A DNA stretch of 54,183 nt, from the NCBI GenBank assembly GCA_938020445.1, contig CALIIC010000102.1, positions 1 through 54,183 on the forward strand. The letters are read 5' to 3'. Within the stretch, counting starts at the first letter, position 1. The number at the start of each line of letters is the position of its first letter. The notes under the pieces were generated by a model. It worked only from the letters and a program-made list of their open reading frames with translations. It did no database searches and was not told the DNA's origin. A program made the position numbers and the translations under genes. Shown piece by piece: positions 8,975-18,312 of the stretch. This stretch comes from an uncultured Flavobacteriaceae bacterium (lineage in GTDB: Bacteria; Bacteroidota; Bacteroidia; Flavobacteriales; Flavobacteriaceae).

Positions 8975-10078
8975 TTAAGTATGCAATGTTGTTGTTATTT
9001 TTTTTGCACCAAAACCAATACGGTCGCAAATATGCTGTCCGTGTTCGCAGAAAGGCAACAATTCGTCTTGAATAAACCGGTATACCTGCTTTTTTTCATT
9101 CTCAGGATACAGCACATGTACATTGGCCCCCGCATCCAAGGTAAAACAAAGATGCGTGTCCGAAGTTTGGCGAAACGCCCAAATTCTATTAATAATCTCC
9201 AATGTATTGGGCTTCATAAGCACGAAATACGGAAGACTGGTCATCATCATGGCATGTAGGGTCAACGCCTCACTCTCTACCAATTGAATAAAGGCCTTTA
9301 AATCTCCCGATGCCAATATGCTTTGAAGCGAACTTAAATTATGGTGCGCCTGGGCAAAGCGTTGTTCTGAAAATGGGTGGTCATGCATTAAACCATGCCC
9401 GACGGTGCTACTCACTTGCTTTTGTCCCTTATCTACCAATAAGATGGTATCATGAAACCTATTAAAATTGGGATGTACTTCCCCGGTATAGCGAATACCG
9501 TACAGATCGGAACTTTCTTTCGTACCGCTATGGGCGCCCCATTGCACCAAAGAACCTTCGATGCTTCGGCAGGCACTGCCCGAACCCAAGCGAGCCAAAA
9601 AAGAGGCTTTTCTGTTGAAATGCGCTTCACTAATTTCTGGATTCAAACGCCGTTCAAAATCTACGAGACAAAGAGCGAGGGCGGCCATTCCGCTGGCTGA
9701 GGAGGCGATACCACTGCTGTGTGGAAAAGAATTGCTACTACTGATTTTTAAATAATACGATTCAAGAAACGGAAGATATGCCTTGGTTCGTTCAAAAAAG
9801 GCTGTGATTTTAGGTTTAAAATCTTCTTTTGGTCGACCTTCAAAAAAGAAATCAAAGTCAAAGTCCGTCGAAGGGTTTTGCTTCTTTTCGAACTCGACCG
9901 TGGTCGTGGTGGCGCAAGCACTCAATGTAAAACTGATAGATGGGTTTGCGGGTATTTGATTCGCCTTCTTTCCCCAATACTTTACCAACGCGATATTGCT
10001 AGGAGATTTCCACGTTATTTTTGCTTCATTTACTTCCTGTTGATAGGCCAAAGGAATAAAGTCTTTTTCAATCATCAA
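8975..10078 (-). CDS. mvaD: Diphosphomevalonate decarboxylase
   Basis: The 367-residue protein shows the diagnostic N-terminal SPSNIALVKYWGK, the P-loop SSGIASSASGMAAL, SGSACRSIEGSLVQWG and LDAGANVHVLY, the last holding the catalytic aspartate known in the yeast and staphylococcal enzymes. It converts mevalonate 5-diphosphate plus ATP to isopentenyl diphosphate, the last step of the mevalonate route that Flavobacteriia use. Start is the first of two adjacent Met codons (10078 or 10075). It is the first gene of the leftward isoprenoid block and is divergent from tspO across 161 bp. Confidence 0.93.
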   Translation of the reverse strand: MMIEKDFIPLAYQQEVNEAKITWKSPSNIALVKYWGKKANQIPANPSISFTLSACATTTTVEFEKKQNPSTDFDFDFFFEGRPKEDFKPKITAFFERTKAYLPFLESYYLKISSSNSFPHSSGIASSASGMAALALCLVDFERRLNPEISEAHFNRKASFLARLGSGSACRSIEGSLVQWGAHSGTKESSDLYGIRYTGEVHPNFNRFHDTILLVDKGQKQVSSTVGHGLMHDHPFSEQRFAQAHHNLSSLQSILASGDLKAFIQLVESEALTLHAMMMTSLPYFVLMKPNTLEIINRIWAFRQTSDTHLCFTLDAGANVHVLYPENEKKQVYRFIQDELLPFCEHGQHICDRIGFGAKKITTTLHT

Positions 10079-10239
10079 AACATAGATTTCCGCAAAGATA
10101 GTTTTTAAGGAGCTTTCACGCGAACTACCGACTTAAAACCCAACCTCGAAAGGCAATATTAAAAATGTTGTACTTAAATGGGTAGAAGTCTACAATCACC
10201 ACAGAGAAATGCTTATTTTAGGGGAAATACTCCGACCTC

Positions 10240-10713
10240 TTGAAAAAAAAACTGACCTATATTGCAATTTCAGTCGTTGTTTGCCTTGTAGTAGGGTATC
10301 TCTCAAGTATCGCCACCCAAAGCTCGGTAAATACGTGGTACGTAACACTGAACAAGCCAAGTTTCAATCCGCCCAACTGGCTTTTCGCCCCCGTATGGAC
10401 CCTCTTGTATATAATGATGGGTGTTGCTGTGGGGATTGTGTGGGCCAAGGGGTTTTATCATCTTTGGGTGAAAACCGCGCTCTACCATTTTGGCTTTCAA
10501 TTACTGCTGAATGCTACTTGGAGTATTGTTTTTTTTGGATTACGAGAACCTTTCTGGGGATTGGTCGTAATTATTACCCTAATTATTCTAATTGTTTTGA
10601 CGATTCGCTGGTTCAAGGTCGTTAGTATTACGGCAGCCTGGCTAATGGTACCATATTTGGCATGGGTTTGTTTCGCCACCGCCTTGAATTACAAAATCTG
10701 GGAACTCAATTAA
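10240..10713 (+). CDS. TspO/MBR family membrane protein
   Basis: The 157-residue product has five predicted transmembrane helices and the TspO signatures: WYVTLNKPSFNPPNWLFAPVW in the first loop/second helix, NATWSIVFFG, and a C-terminal ALNYKIWELN. TspO proteins bind tetrapyrroles and related ligands and influence stress responses. The start is a TTG at 10240: the frame is closed by an in-frame TAG at 10219-10221 and no ATG lies between, while GGGGAAA at 10221-10227 may serve as ribosome binding site. It is divergent from mvaD, an arrangement I recall from other flavobacteria. Confidence 0.9.
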   Translation: MKKKLTYIAISVVVCLVVGYLSSIATQSSVNTWYVTLNKPSFNPPNWLFAPVWTLLYIMMGVAVGIVWAKGFYHLWVKTALYHFGFQLLLNATWSIVFFGLREPFWGLVVIITLIILIVLTIRWFKVVSITAAWLMVPYLAWVCFATALNYKIWELN

Positions 10714-10745
10714 TGGTTTGGTACCATTTGGTTGTTCTACTGAAA

Positions 10746-11288
10746 TTAAAGTGAAGCAAGTTCCAGCAATTTTCGCATGGTTCTATCGTTTCGAGTGGTT
10801 GCCTCTACCCCTAGTTTTCTTTCCAATAAGTTGTTGTTCAATTTTGCTTTCCCGGCTCCTTTAAAACAATTTAAATAGACGCATTGTTCTGTAATCCTAA
10901 ATTCTTCGTGTTGAAAAGTTAATTGCTCCATTTTAGTGATTGCCGATGCTTCCGGTGCTTGTTTGAGCAGTACATAATAAATTCTATTTGCGGCCAAATC
11001 TTCCGCATTCTGAAATGGACTGCGCTCCAGTACCGACCTCAGTTGGGCTTCGGTCCGCACCAATACCGGCACATCAAAACCAAAGGTCTTCAGAATACCT
11101 TGATTGATTTTGTTTTCGATTGTATCCATCGGTTTCATGGTAGTATCAAAAACAATATTCCCACTTTGGATATAGGTAACCACATTCTCAAATCCCAAGG
11201 TATCGGCGAATAAAGCTTTCAGGTCAACCATTTTAATTTTTTTCTGGCCACTTACATTAATACCGCGTAATAGAGCGATGTACCTCAT
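10746..11288 (-). CDS. DUF1697 domain-containing protein
   Basis: The 180-residue protein starts MRYIALLRGINVSGQKKI and continues with VTYIQSGNIVFDT, the defining block of the DUF1697 family. It ends in RNDRTMRKLLELAS, the conserved C-terminal motif. The family is widespread in bacteria and has no established biochemical role. It has no signal peptide or membrane segment. It converges on tspO and may be the last gene after the flavoprotein gene upstream (81-bp gap). Confidence 0.9.
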   Translation of the reverse strand: MRYIALLRGINVSGQKKIKMVDLKALFADTLGFENVVTYIQSGNIVFDTTMKPMDTIENKINQGILKTFGFDVPVLVRTEAQLRSVLERSPFQNAEDLAANRIYYVLLKQAPEASAITKMEQLTFQHEEFRITEQCVYLNCFKGAGKAKLNNNLLERKLGVEATTRNDRTMRKLLELASL

Positions 11289-11369
11289 CTTTTTTTGATT
11301 TTTGTGCTGAACTTGTTTTGTGTCATCCTATCAACAGTAATTAAAAATAGGGAAATCGCAGGTAGAAAA

Positions 11370-12647
11370 TCAGTTTGCGATGGCCATCGCCGCTATATAG
11401 GCCCCTGTCCAAGCATTTTGAAAATTGAACCCTCCGGTAATCGCATCTATATTGATTACTTCTCCGGCGAAATAAAGGTTCGGGTGTATTTTACTTTCAA
11501 AGGTCTTAAAGTTGATCTCTTTTAAATCAACACCTCCGGCAGTAACAAACTCTTCCTTGAACGTGCTTTTCCCGTTTACTTTAAACTCACAATCTGTCAG
11601 CTGATCTGCCAAGGCTTGTAATTGTATTTTTGTAACATCGGCCCATCGGGTGGTTTCCACCAGCCCAGCTTCGCGCACAAGATTTGTCCATAGGCGCCTA
11701 GGAACATCTACTGCTTTGGTACGTAATACCGTCTTTTTTGCCTCAACCTCTTTTATTTCTTTCAGGTAGGAGACTACGGATCCCTTGTTGAAATCGGGCA
11801 GCCAATTTACCCGTATCCGAAATTGATACCCGTACTCGTTTAATAGGTTTGCCCCCCAAGCCGATAGTTTTAAAACTGCCGGTCCGCTCAATCCCCAATG
11901 TGTTACCAAGGTGGGGCCAGAACTTTCAAGCAACACTTTGTCTGCTGCACGACTTTTAAGCTGAATCGTAATTTTCGGATTAAAAGCGCGTTTGGCCAAT
12001 ACTTCGATATGCGTATTGGTGCTTACACCCGGTATACCATTGATCCGGTCATCTTTGATATTGAATGTAAAAAGAGAAGGAACCGGGGAGGTTATGCTAT
12101 GCCCTAAGCCCGCAAGTTGCTCCCACATCTTTGGGCTACTACCGGTTGCGACCAATAACTTTTGAGCTCGATAGGTATGTTTTATCGAAGTAACCTCCCA
12201 AGCGCTTTTATTTTTTTCTGCTGTAATTTTCTTTAGTCGGGTCACAGCACTATGCCGAAAAACCTTTATCCCCAAACGTTCAGTCTCGTTTAAAAAACAA
12301 TCCACTATCGTTTGGGATGTGTTGGAAACCGGAAACATTCTACCATCTTCCTCTATTTTAAGGGGAATCCCCCTTTTTTCGAAAAAGGCCATTGTATCGC
12401 CCGTACTATAGGTATGAAAGGGACCTAAAAGCTCCTTTTCGCCCCGAGGATAGTTTTTCACCAATTCAGAAGGATCAAATGCTGCATGGGTAACATTGCA
12501 GCGCCCGCCACCCGAAACTTTGACTTTACCGAGAACATCTTTTCCCCTTTCCAAAATAGCGATGGAAAGTGTTGGGTTGGTTTCGGCAATATGAATCGCA
12601 GCGAAAAAGCCGGCAGCTCCGCCTCCAATGATCAGAACGTCATACAT
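11370..12647 (-). CDS. HI0933/BaiN-type NAD(P)/FAD-dependent oxidoreductase
   Basis: The 425-residue flavoprotein begins with a dinucleotide-binding motif (YDVLIIGGGAAGFFAAI), has KVSGGGRCNVTHA near residue 45 and the family C-terminus GEVINIDAITGGFNFQNAW. These fit the HI0933-like family, also called BaiN/RdsA or aminoacetone-oxidase-like proteins, of largely unknown substrate. Its start overlaps the stop of the upstream glycerophosphodiesterase gene by one base (TAATG), so the two are co-translated. Cytoplasmic. Confidence 0.88.
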   Translation of the reverse strand: MYDVLIIGGGAAGFFAAIHIAETNPTLSIAILERGKDVLGKVKVSGGGRCNVTHAAFDPSELVKNYPRGEKELLGPFHTYSTGDTMAFFEKRGIPLKIEEDGRMFPVSNTSQTIVDCFLNETERLGIKVFRHSAVTRLKKITAEKNKSAWEVTSIKHTYRAQKLLVATGSSPKMWEQLAGLGHSITSPVPSLFTFNIKDDRINGIPGVSTNTHIEVLAKRAFNPKITIQLKSRAADKVLLESSGPTLVTHWGLSGPAVLKLSAWGANLLNEYGYQFRIRVNWLPDFNKGSVVSYLKEIKEVEAKKTVLRTKAVDVPRRLWTNLVREAGLVETTRWADVTKIQLQALADQLTDCEFKVNGKSTFKEEFVTAGGVDLKEINFKTFESKIHPNLYFAGEVINIDAITGGFNFQNAWTGAYIAAMAIAN

Positions 12648-13390
12648 TATTGTACCCGTTCAGGATAGTTGGTAATAATGCCATCTACCGCCCATTGTTT
12701 CGCAGCATCTATATCCTCCGGTTCGTTCACCGTCCAGGTATAAATCTTAAAGCCAGCTTCATGAATGGCGTTGGCCACCTCAAGGTTCAGCTTTTCAAAA
12801 TTGGGGTTGATCGCTTCCGCATCAAGTTCTTTTGCAACGGCAATCGCTGCTAGCGGATCTTCCTCGGTAAGCACTGCAATCGCAATAGTCGGATTGATTT
12901 TGCGCATTTCCCGAAGTTCATCCCAATTAAAGCTAGAGATGATCAGGTTCTCAGGTGACCATCCGCGTTCCTTGATATAATAGCTGGTGATGTGATTCAC
13001 CTTATCGGCCGTATTGGCACCCTTCAGTTCTATATTCAGCCGCACTTTGTTATCGATGAGTTTTAGCACTTCTTGTAGCATGGGTATTTGATGTCCTCCA
13101 TCCAACACTAATTTTTTAAGATCGTAGATGTTATACTCTTCTACCTTGCCCACGCCGTTGGTAAGATCATCGACTTTCTCATCATGGAATACTACTGTTT
13201 CGCCACTGGCAATTTTAAATACATCTATTTCTATCGCATCGACTCCTAAATCCATCGCCTTTTGAATAGAAGCCAACGTATTTTCGGTCTCATGTCCCAT
13301 GGCACCTCTATGCCCTATGACCAACGGTTTTTTCACATTGTTACAACTTAAAAACAAAAATAATGAAAGTACTACCCAAGTAAATCGCAT
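12647..13390 (-). CDS. Glycerophosphodiester phosphodiesterase lipoprotein
   Basis: The 247-residue product has a lipoprotein signal (VVLSLFLFLSC, acylated Cys at residue 16) and the GDPD core: IGHRGAMGHETENTLASI, AIEIDVF and VVFHDEKVDDLTNG, which supply the catalytic His pair and the metal-binding Glu/Asp. The C-terminal TWTVNEPEDIDAA and DGIITNYPE complete the fold. GDPD enzymes hydrolyse glycerophosphodiesters to glycerol-3-phosphate and an alcohol. No acidic surface-export signal follows the Cys (NNVKK), so a periplasm-facing location is more likely. Translationally coupled to the flavoprotein gene. Confidence 0.92.
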   Translation of the reverse strand: MRFTWVVLSLFLFLSCNNVKKPLVIGHRGAMGHETENTLASIQKAMDLGVDAIEIDVFKIASGETVVFHDEKVDDLTNGVGKVEEYNIYDLKKLVLDGGHQIPMLQEVLKLIDNKVRLNIELKGANTADKVNHITSYYIKERGWSPENLIISSFNWDELREMRKINPTIAIAVLTEEDPLAAIAVAKELDAEAINPNFEKLNLEVANAIHEAGFKIYTWTVNEPEDIDAAKQWAVDGIITNYPERVQ

Positions 13391-13588
13391 TGTTCGGCTA
13401 TTTAAAAAATTTCGGTAAGCAAAGATACAATCGCTTCATGAAACAGCCTTCTCAAAAAATCAAACCATTTTTCAGTTGCAAAAAACGGCACTAACGCACT
13501 GACAGCCTACATTTTAACACCTTAATTTAAAGATAAAATTACTTTTTTAAATATATTTAGATACCTAATAACCAATAAAAACAGGATT

Positions 13589-14005
13589 ATGTTCACGAAA
13601 AAAAATCTGATTGCGACCCTAGTCGGAGCCGTTTGGTCGAACCTTGGCGGATTTGTATTATGGGCGATTCTTGCCGACAACTTTTTGAGCAGCCATTTAG
13701 GGACCGCTACTGGGGTAGTCAAAGACACCCCTGATTTTGTCTTTTTGGCCATAGGATGCTTGGTACAGGCATTTGCCTTTAGTTCTATTTATAACAATTG
13801 GGGATTACCGGAATACTCCGCTATGAACGGAATAAAGTTTGGGGCATTGATGGGTATCTTCATCGGTTTTGGCGAAGGTCTTATCGATTACGCTACCAGC
13901 AATATGCTAGATTTGGCAGGCGCCTTGGGCAACGGAGCCATTTGGATCATTCACCTTGCCGTAATGGGAGCTTTGGTAGGTTTCGTTTACACGAAGGTAA
14001 AATAG
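13589..14005 (+). CDS. Small integral membrane protein of unknown function
   Basis: I do not recognise the family with certainty. The 138-residue protein has about four hydrophobic helices (residues ~8-28, 48-65, 82-100 and 115-135) and small-residue patterns such as GVVKDTPDFVFLAIG and KFGALMGIFIGFGEGLIDY. The ATG at 13589 follows an A-rich stretch (AAAAACAGG). It stands alone, divergent from the glycerophosphodiesterase gene over 198 bp and convergent with the amylase arm of the starch locus. The overall form resembles other short flavobacterial conserved membrane proteins; no function can be given. Confidence 0.75.
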   Translation: MFTKKNLIATLVGAVWSNLGGFVLWAILADNFLSSHLGTATGVVKDTPDFVFLAIGCLVQAFAFSSIYNNWGLPEYSAMNGIKFGALMGIFIGFGEGLIDYATSNMLDLAGALGNGAIWIIHLAVMGALVGFVYTKVK

Positions 14006-14053
14006 CTAACAGCTCAATAGCGTTGTAGAACGTTTTCTGCCCTTTGCAACGGC

Positions 14054-15916
14054 TTATTTGATTTTAAATATATAAGATTCCAAAGGCTTTAAAGAAACCT
14101 TTATTTTTCCAATGCCGTTTTCAACCTGTACAGAATGATTGCTTCCGTACAATTCATCAACCACTTGATGGGTTCCTTCCCCAAGCTCCCATTTTTTGAT
14201 GATATCATCAGGAATCTTCAGTTCAAGATTGTAGGCTTTGTGGGCATCAAAATTGGAAAGCACTACGAGTTTTTCATCCTGAGCCCATCTAGCAAATGAG
14301 AATACCCGATGGTCGTACTGTTCTGTATGTTCCTTATTGTAGTAATGTAAATCTTGGTATTCGCCCATCAACGCACTACTGCCGACAGTAAAATTAAGCA
14401 GGCGTTTATAAAAATCCCGGAGGTCTTTTTCTTCAGGTCGTAGCTGCCCCCCATCAAATTGATGGTTATTCACCCATCTTTGATGGTGTGGCACACCGAT
14501 ATAATCAAAAATCGATGTTCGAGTAGGTTTCCCAAAACCGGCATCTTCCGCTCCAGGTTCGCCTACTTCCTGTCCAAAATAAATCATTAGCGGCGCTGTT
14601 GTCATTGTTGCTGAAACAACCATGGCAGGTTTTCCTTTCAACGCATCTCCCGCAAAATCGGGACTGGCGATTCGCTGTTCATCATGATTCTCTAAAAAAT
14701 GAAGCAAATGATGTTCAATATCCTTGGTACCGTTCTTTACCACCGGAAGGTGATCCGTCCACCCATGACCTTGCATGATATGTTTTAACGAATCATACAT
14801 TTCAACCTTGTCATAGAGATAGTCCATCTTTCCTTGATGAATGTACGTTCTATAGAGTGAAGGGTTGTACACCTCTGCCAGTAAAAATGCGTCTGGGTTC
14901 TTCACCTTGATATGAGAATTCATATAGCTCCAAAATTCTACGGGCACCATCTCGGCCATATCAAACCGGAAGCCATCCACTCCCATATCGAGCCAATACA
15001 GTGCAATATCCTTAAACTTTACCCAAGAATCCGGCACTTCCTTATCTGCCCAGAATTGATGATGCACCTCATAATCTGCCGTTTCATAATCCTCCGGCAA
15101 ACGATCAAAATCATAAGAACCATCGGGGCGTACGCCATAATTGATCTTTACTGTTTCATACCAGTCATTTCTATCGGGGCGTGCCAATCGAGAACCATTC
15201 CCGGTCCATTTGGCCGGATTCTCAGAAAACTTTGCATCTACCAAGGAATGCGGATTCCCTCCCAGGGGCTGGTAACCATCTTTCCATTCGGGCACTTGAA
15301 AGGTTGAATCGGGGATGTAATAGAAATTGTTGTCCTTTGCATATTCCACTGTGGTATCATCACCGGCTCCAAAAGGTTCAGCTCCCTTGGGCGTTGTTTT
15401 ACCTTCATAGTTACGGGCCACGTGATTTGGTACAATATCGATCAACAATTTTAAACCGGTAGCATGCGTTCGGGCGATGAGCGCCTTGAACTCCTCCAAA
15501 CGTTTTGCCGGGTCTACTGCCAAATCAGGATTTACATTGTAGTAGTCCTTTACAGCATAGGGGGAACCCGCTCTTCCTTTTACAATATCGGGATCATCTG
15601 AAGAGATATCATATTCCGAATAATCGGTGATCACATCGTGCTGCGGAACCCCGGTATACCAAATATGGGTAATTCCCAAATCCTTGATTTCTTGTAGCGC
15701 TTTTTCTGAGAAATCGGAAAATTTTCCCACCCCATTCTCCTGGATGGTTCCCCAAGGTTTGTTGGTCGTATTCGTATTTCCGAAAAGTCGTGTAAAAACC
15801 TGATACACCACTTTCTTTTTAGGAGATTGTTCAATTTTCATTTCCTCTTTTTCCTTTTTACACGCCGTAAGTACCAAACAAAGACAAAAGAATAGATATG
15901 GTTTAGGCATCGACAT
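14054..15916 (-). CDS. GH13 alpha-amylase-family lipoprotein
   Basis: The 620-residue protein has a lipobox (CLCLVLTAC, Cys19) followed by KKEKEE, a charged/acidic stretch resembling the flavobacterial lipoprotein export signal, so exposure on the cell surface is possible. The GH13 catalytic set is complete: D319 in DGFRFDMAEM (nucleophile), E348 in LLAEVYNP (acid/base) and D412 in ENHDEQR, with DIVPNHVARNY as region I. The C-terminal ~100 residues form the usual beta-sandwich. It should cleave or rearrange alpha-1,4-glucan oligosaccharides; exact specificity is not readable. Its ATG lies one base after the GH65 stop, so it is coupled to maltose phosphorylase. Confidence 0.92.
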   Translation of the reverse strand: MSMPKPYLFFCLCLVLTACKKEKEEMKIEQSPKKKVVYQVFTRLFGNTNTTNKPWGTIQENGVGKFSDFSEKALQEIKDLGITHIWYTGVPQHDVITDYSEYDISSDDPDIVKGRAGSPYAVKDYYNVNPDLAVDPAKRLEEFKALIARTHATGLKLLIDIVPNHVARNYEGKTTPKGAEPFGAGDDTTVEYAKDNNFYYIPDSTFQVPEWKDGYQPLGGNPHSLVDAKFSENPAKWTGNGSRLARPDRNDWYETVKINYGVRPDGSYDFDRLPEDYETADYEVHHQFWADKEVPDSWVKFKDIALYWLDMGVDGFRFDMAEMVPVEFWSYMNSHIKVKNPDAFLLAEVYNPSLYRTYIHQGKMDYLYDKVEMYDSLKHIMQGHGWTDHLPVVKNGTKDIEHHLLHFLENHDEQRIASPDFAGDALKGKPAMVVSATMTTAPLMIYFGQEVGEPGAEDAGFGKPTRTSIFDYIGVPHHQRWVNNHQFDGGQLRPEEKDLRDFYKRLLNFTVGSSALMGEYQDLHYYNKEHTEQYDHRVFSFARWAQDEKLVVLSNFDAHKAYNLELKIPDDIIKKWELGEGTHQVVDELYGSNHSVQVENGIGKIKVSLKPLESYIFKIK

Positions 15917-15917
15917 C

Positions 15918-18224
15918 TTAGGCTGTTGTTTTGGTCGACGGGCTTACTACCATTCGTTCCCCGTTCACACGTATCGACATTTGTTGATCTCCGTCCAATT
16001 CAAAGGAATGCCCTTCTTTGGTTACCGTCACTTTTAGAATCCTGTTCCTAAAATTGACTTTAAAAGAATAGGATTGCCATTGTTCCGGAATTTTGGGAGC
16101 AAAAGAAAGCTTGTCTTCAGTGACCCGCATCCCTCCAAAACCTTCCACAATGCTCATCCATGTGCCGGCCATTGAGGTAATATGAAGCCCTTCTTCCACT
16201 TCCTTGTTATAATCATCCAAATCGAGACGCGAGGTTCTCAGATAAAAGGTATAGGCTTGTTCCATACGATCCAACTTAGCAGCTTGTATGCTATGTACAC
16301 AGGGAGAAAGAGAAGATTCGTGTACCGTAAATGGCTCATAAAAATCGAAATGCTTTTCCAAGGCTTCTTTGCTGAAGTGATCTTCGAAAAAATAAAACCC
16401 TTGTAAAACATCGGCTTGTTTGATGTAGGGAGATCGCAAGATGCGATCCCAACTCCATTTCTGGTTTATAGGGCGTTGCTTTTTATCCAAATCGGCCACT
16501 GTTATCAGCTCCTTGTCCAGGAAACCGTCTTGCTGCAAAAACACCTCGTGTTCTTCAGATTTGGGAAAATACATGTTTGATGCAACCTTGTCCCATTGCT
16601 CCGTTTCGGCGGCCGTTAACCGTGTAACTCCCGTGATACGATCATAGTCATCGGGATAACCATCCTTCACTTTTTGCAGCTGTTCCAAAGCATAGTCGAT
16701 GCACCACTTCGCCGTGTAGTTGGTATACCAATTATTGTTCACATTGTTCTCGTATTCGTTGGGACCGGTCACGCCCAAAATAACATATTGGTTCTTGTGG
16801 GTCGAGAAGGTCGCACGCTGGTGCCAAAAACGAGCTATTCCAATCAACACCTCCAAGCCCATTTCAGGGATATAAGAGTAATCGCCCGTAAAGCGATAGT
16901 AATTGAATATTGCAAAGGCAATGGCGCCATTTCGATGTATTTCTTCAAAGGTAATCTCCCATTCATTATGGCACTCTTCCCCATTCATCGTCACCATCGG
17001 ATACAAGGCCGCTCCGTTCGAAAAACCTAATTTTTCCGCATTTTCAATCGCTTTTTCAAGATGGTTGTATCGATACTGCAATAAGCTCCTTGCCACTTTT
17101 TGATCTTTGGTAGCCATATAAAACGGAATGCAATACGCTTCTGTATCCCAATAAGTACTTCCGCCATATTTTTCTCCGGTAAATCCTTTTGGACCTATAT
17201 TCAAACGACTGTCTTTACCCAAATAGGTTTGGTTCAGTTGAAAAATATTGAACCGAATACCTTGCTGCGCCTTTACGTCACCATCAATCGTAATATCGCT
17301 CATTTCCCAAATCTTGGCCCAAGCATTCACTTGTTTCTCAAGAAGTGCGTCAAAGCCTATCTCGGTAGCGGTCTTCAAGGCCATCTTTGCGGCCTTGATC
17401 AACGCATCTTTCCCATGATTTCTAGAAACGGTATATCCCCCGAATTTATGCAACGCCACTGTTTCTCCTTTAGGAACAGTTAGCTCGTATTCATGCGCGA
17501 TGCGCATTTCTTCCTTCTCCTCTTTTTTTGAGACAGCTTGTTTTTTACCTTCTAAAAACAATTCGGCCTCCATGAACGTACAAGTGGCGAAGTTGGTCTT
17601 CATCGTATGGGCCTCAATAAATGCCTGCGCCCCATCCCCTAAAACCTTGGTGGTATTCCAAAAGGTATCGTCCCAATTGGTGTCATGGTTTTTGATCCCG
17701 CTATCCAAATAAGGCGAGAAACGTATTACTGCCTTTGTATTTAATGGAGTTACCTCATAATTAATTGCGCCCACCTCATCAACATCCAAGCTCAAAAAAC
17801 GAGTAACCTTAACCTTTACCGTTGTTCCGCCTTTCAAGGTAGCTTCAAAACTGCGTTGGTACCAACCTTCTTTCATATGAAGCTCACGCCTAAAATCCTT
17901 CACGGCCTCACAGGTATTTAAATCCAACACCTGACCATTGATCAATACATTGATTCCAATCCAGCTAGGCGCATTCAGCACTTTGGCAAAATACTCGGGA
18001 TAACCATTCTTCCACCATCCCACGCGAGTTTTATCAGGGTAGTAGACCCCGGCAATATAACTCCCTTGGAAAGTAGGACCTGAATAGTCCTCCTCAAAAT
18101 TGGCACGTTGCCCCATCGCTCCGTTCCCAATACTGAACAAACTTTCGGAAGATTTTACCTGGTCTTTGTCAAAACCTTCTTCAATGATAGACCAAGGGTC
18201 GGCTTTTATATAATCTTGATTCAT
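15918..18224 (-). CDS. GH65 maltose phosphorylase
   Basis: The protein begins MNQDYIKADPWSIIEEGFD, which matches flavobacterial GH65 starts; I therefore choose the ATG at 18224 rather than an in-frame start at 18251 that would add nine unlikely residues. It has 768 residues, close to the family's ~750-770. The (alpha/alpha)6 barrel motifs are present: NGEECHNEWEITFEEIHRNG, GVTGPNEYENNVNNNWYTN with the probable general acid E490, and SSLSPCVHS in the phosphate-binding region. It phosphorolyses maltose to beta-glucose-1-phosphate and glucose in the cytoplasm. The beta-phosphoglucomutase gene 88 bp upstream uses that product. Kojibiose- or trehalose-type specificity is possible but less likely here. 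Confidence 0.92.
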   Translation of the reverse strand: MNQDYIKADPWSIIEEGFDKDQVKSSESLFSIGNGAMGQRANFEEDYSGPTFQGSYIAGVYYPDKTRVGWWKNGYPEYFAKVLNAPSWIGINVLINGQVLDLNTCEAVKDFRRELHMKEGWYQRSFEATLKGGTTVKVKVTRFLSLDVDEVGAINYEVTPLNTKAVIRFSPYLDSGIKNHDTNWDDTFWNTTKVLGDGAQAFIEAHTMKTNFATCTFMEAELFLEGKKQAVSKKEEKEEMRIAHEYELTVPKGETVALHKFGGYTVSRNHGKDALIKAAKMALKTATEIGFDALLEKQVNAWAKIWEMSDITIDGDVKAQQGIRFNIFQLNQTYLGKDSRLNIGPKGFTGEKYGGSTYWDTEAYCIPFYMATKDQKVARSLLQYRYNHLEKAIENAEKLGFSNGAALYPMVTMNGEECHNEWEITFEEIHRNGAIAFAIFNYYRFTGDYSYIPEMGLEVLIGIARFWHQRATFSTHKNQYVILGVTGPNEYENNVNNNWYTNYTAKWCIDYALEQLQKVKDGYPDDYDRITGVTRLTAAETEQWDKVASNMYFPKSEEHEVFLQQDGFLDKELITVADLDKKQRPINQKWSWDRILRSPYIKQADVLQGFYFFEDHFSKEALEKHFDFYEPFTVHESSLSPCVHSIQAAKLDRMEQAYTFYLRTSRLDLDDYNKEVEEGLHITSMAGTWMSIVEGFGGMRVTEDKLSFAPKIPEQWQSYSFKVNFRNRILKVTVTKEGHSFELDGDQQMSIRVNGERMVVSPSTKTTA

Positions 18225-18312
18225 ATTTTCTGCTATAAAGAATGAAGGCATGGACCCATGACCTAAAGAAATTCGACTTCTTAAAAGTAGGGACTATGCT
18301 CTTGAACGATTG

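Noticed and set aside
8963..9755. Open frames antisense to mvaD
   Set aside because: They mirror a strongly conserved gene on the other strand and show no motif, signal peptide or plausible start.
10209..10625. A plus-strand frame overlapping tspO
   Set aside because: It is out of phase with the clear five-helix TspO protein, and its translation is cysteine-rich and without recognisable features.
10700..10745. Terminator hairpin between tspO and the DUF1697 gene
   Set aside because: AATGG...CCATT around GGTACC is short with a poor loop and no T tract; too weak to call.
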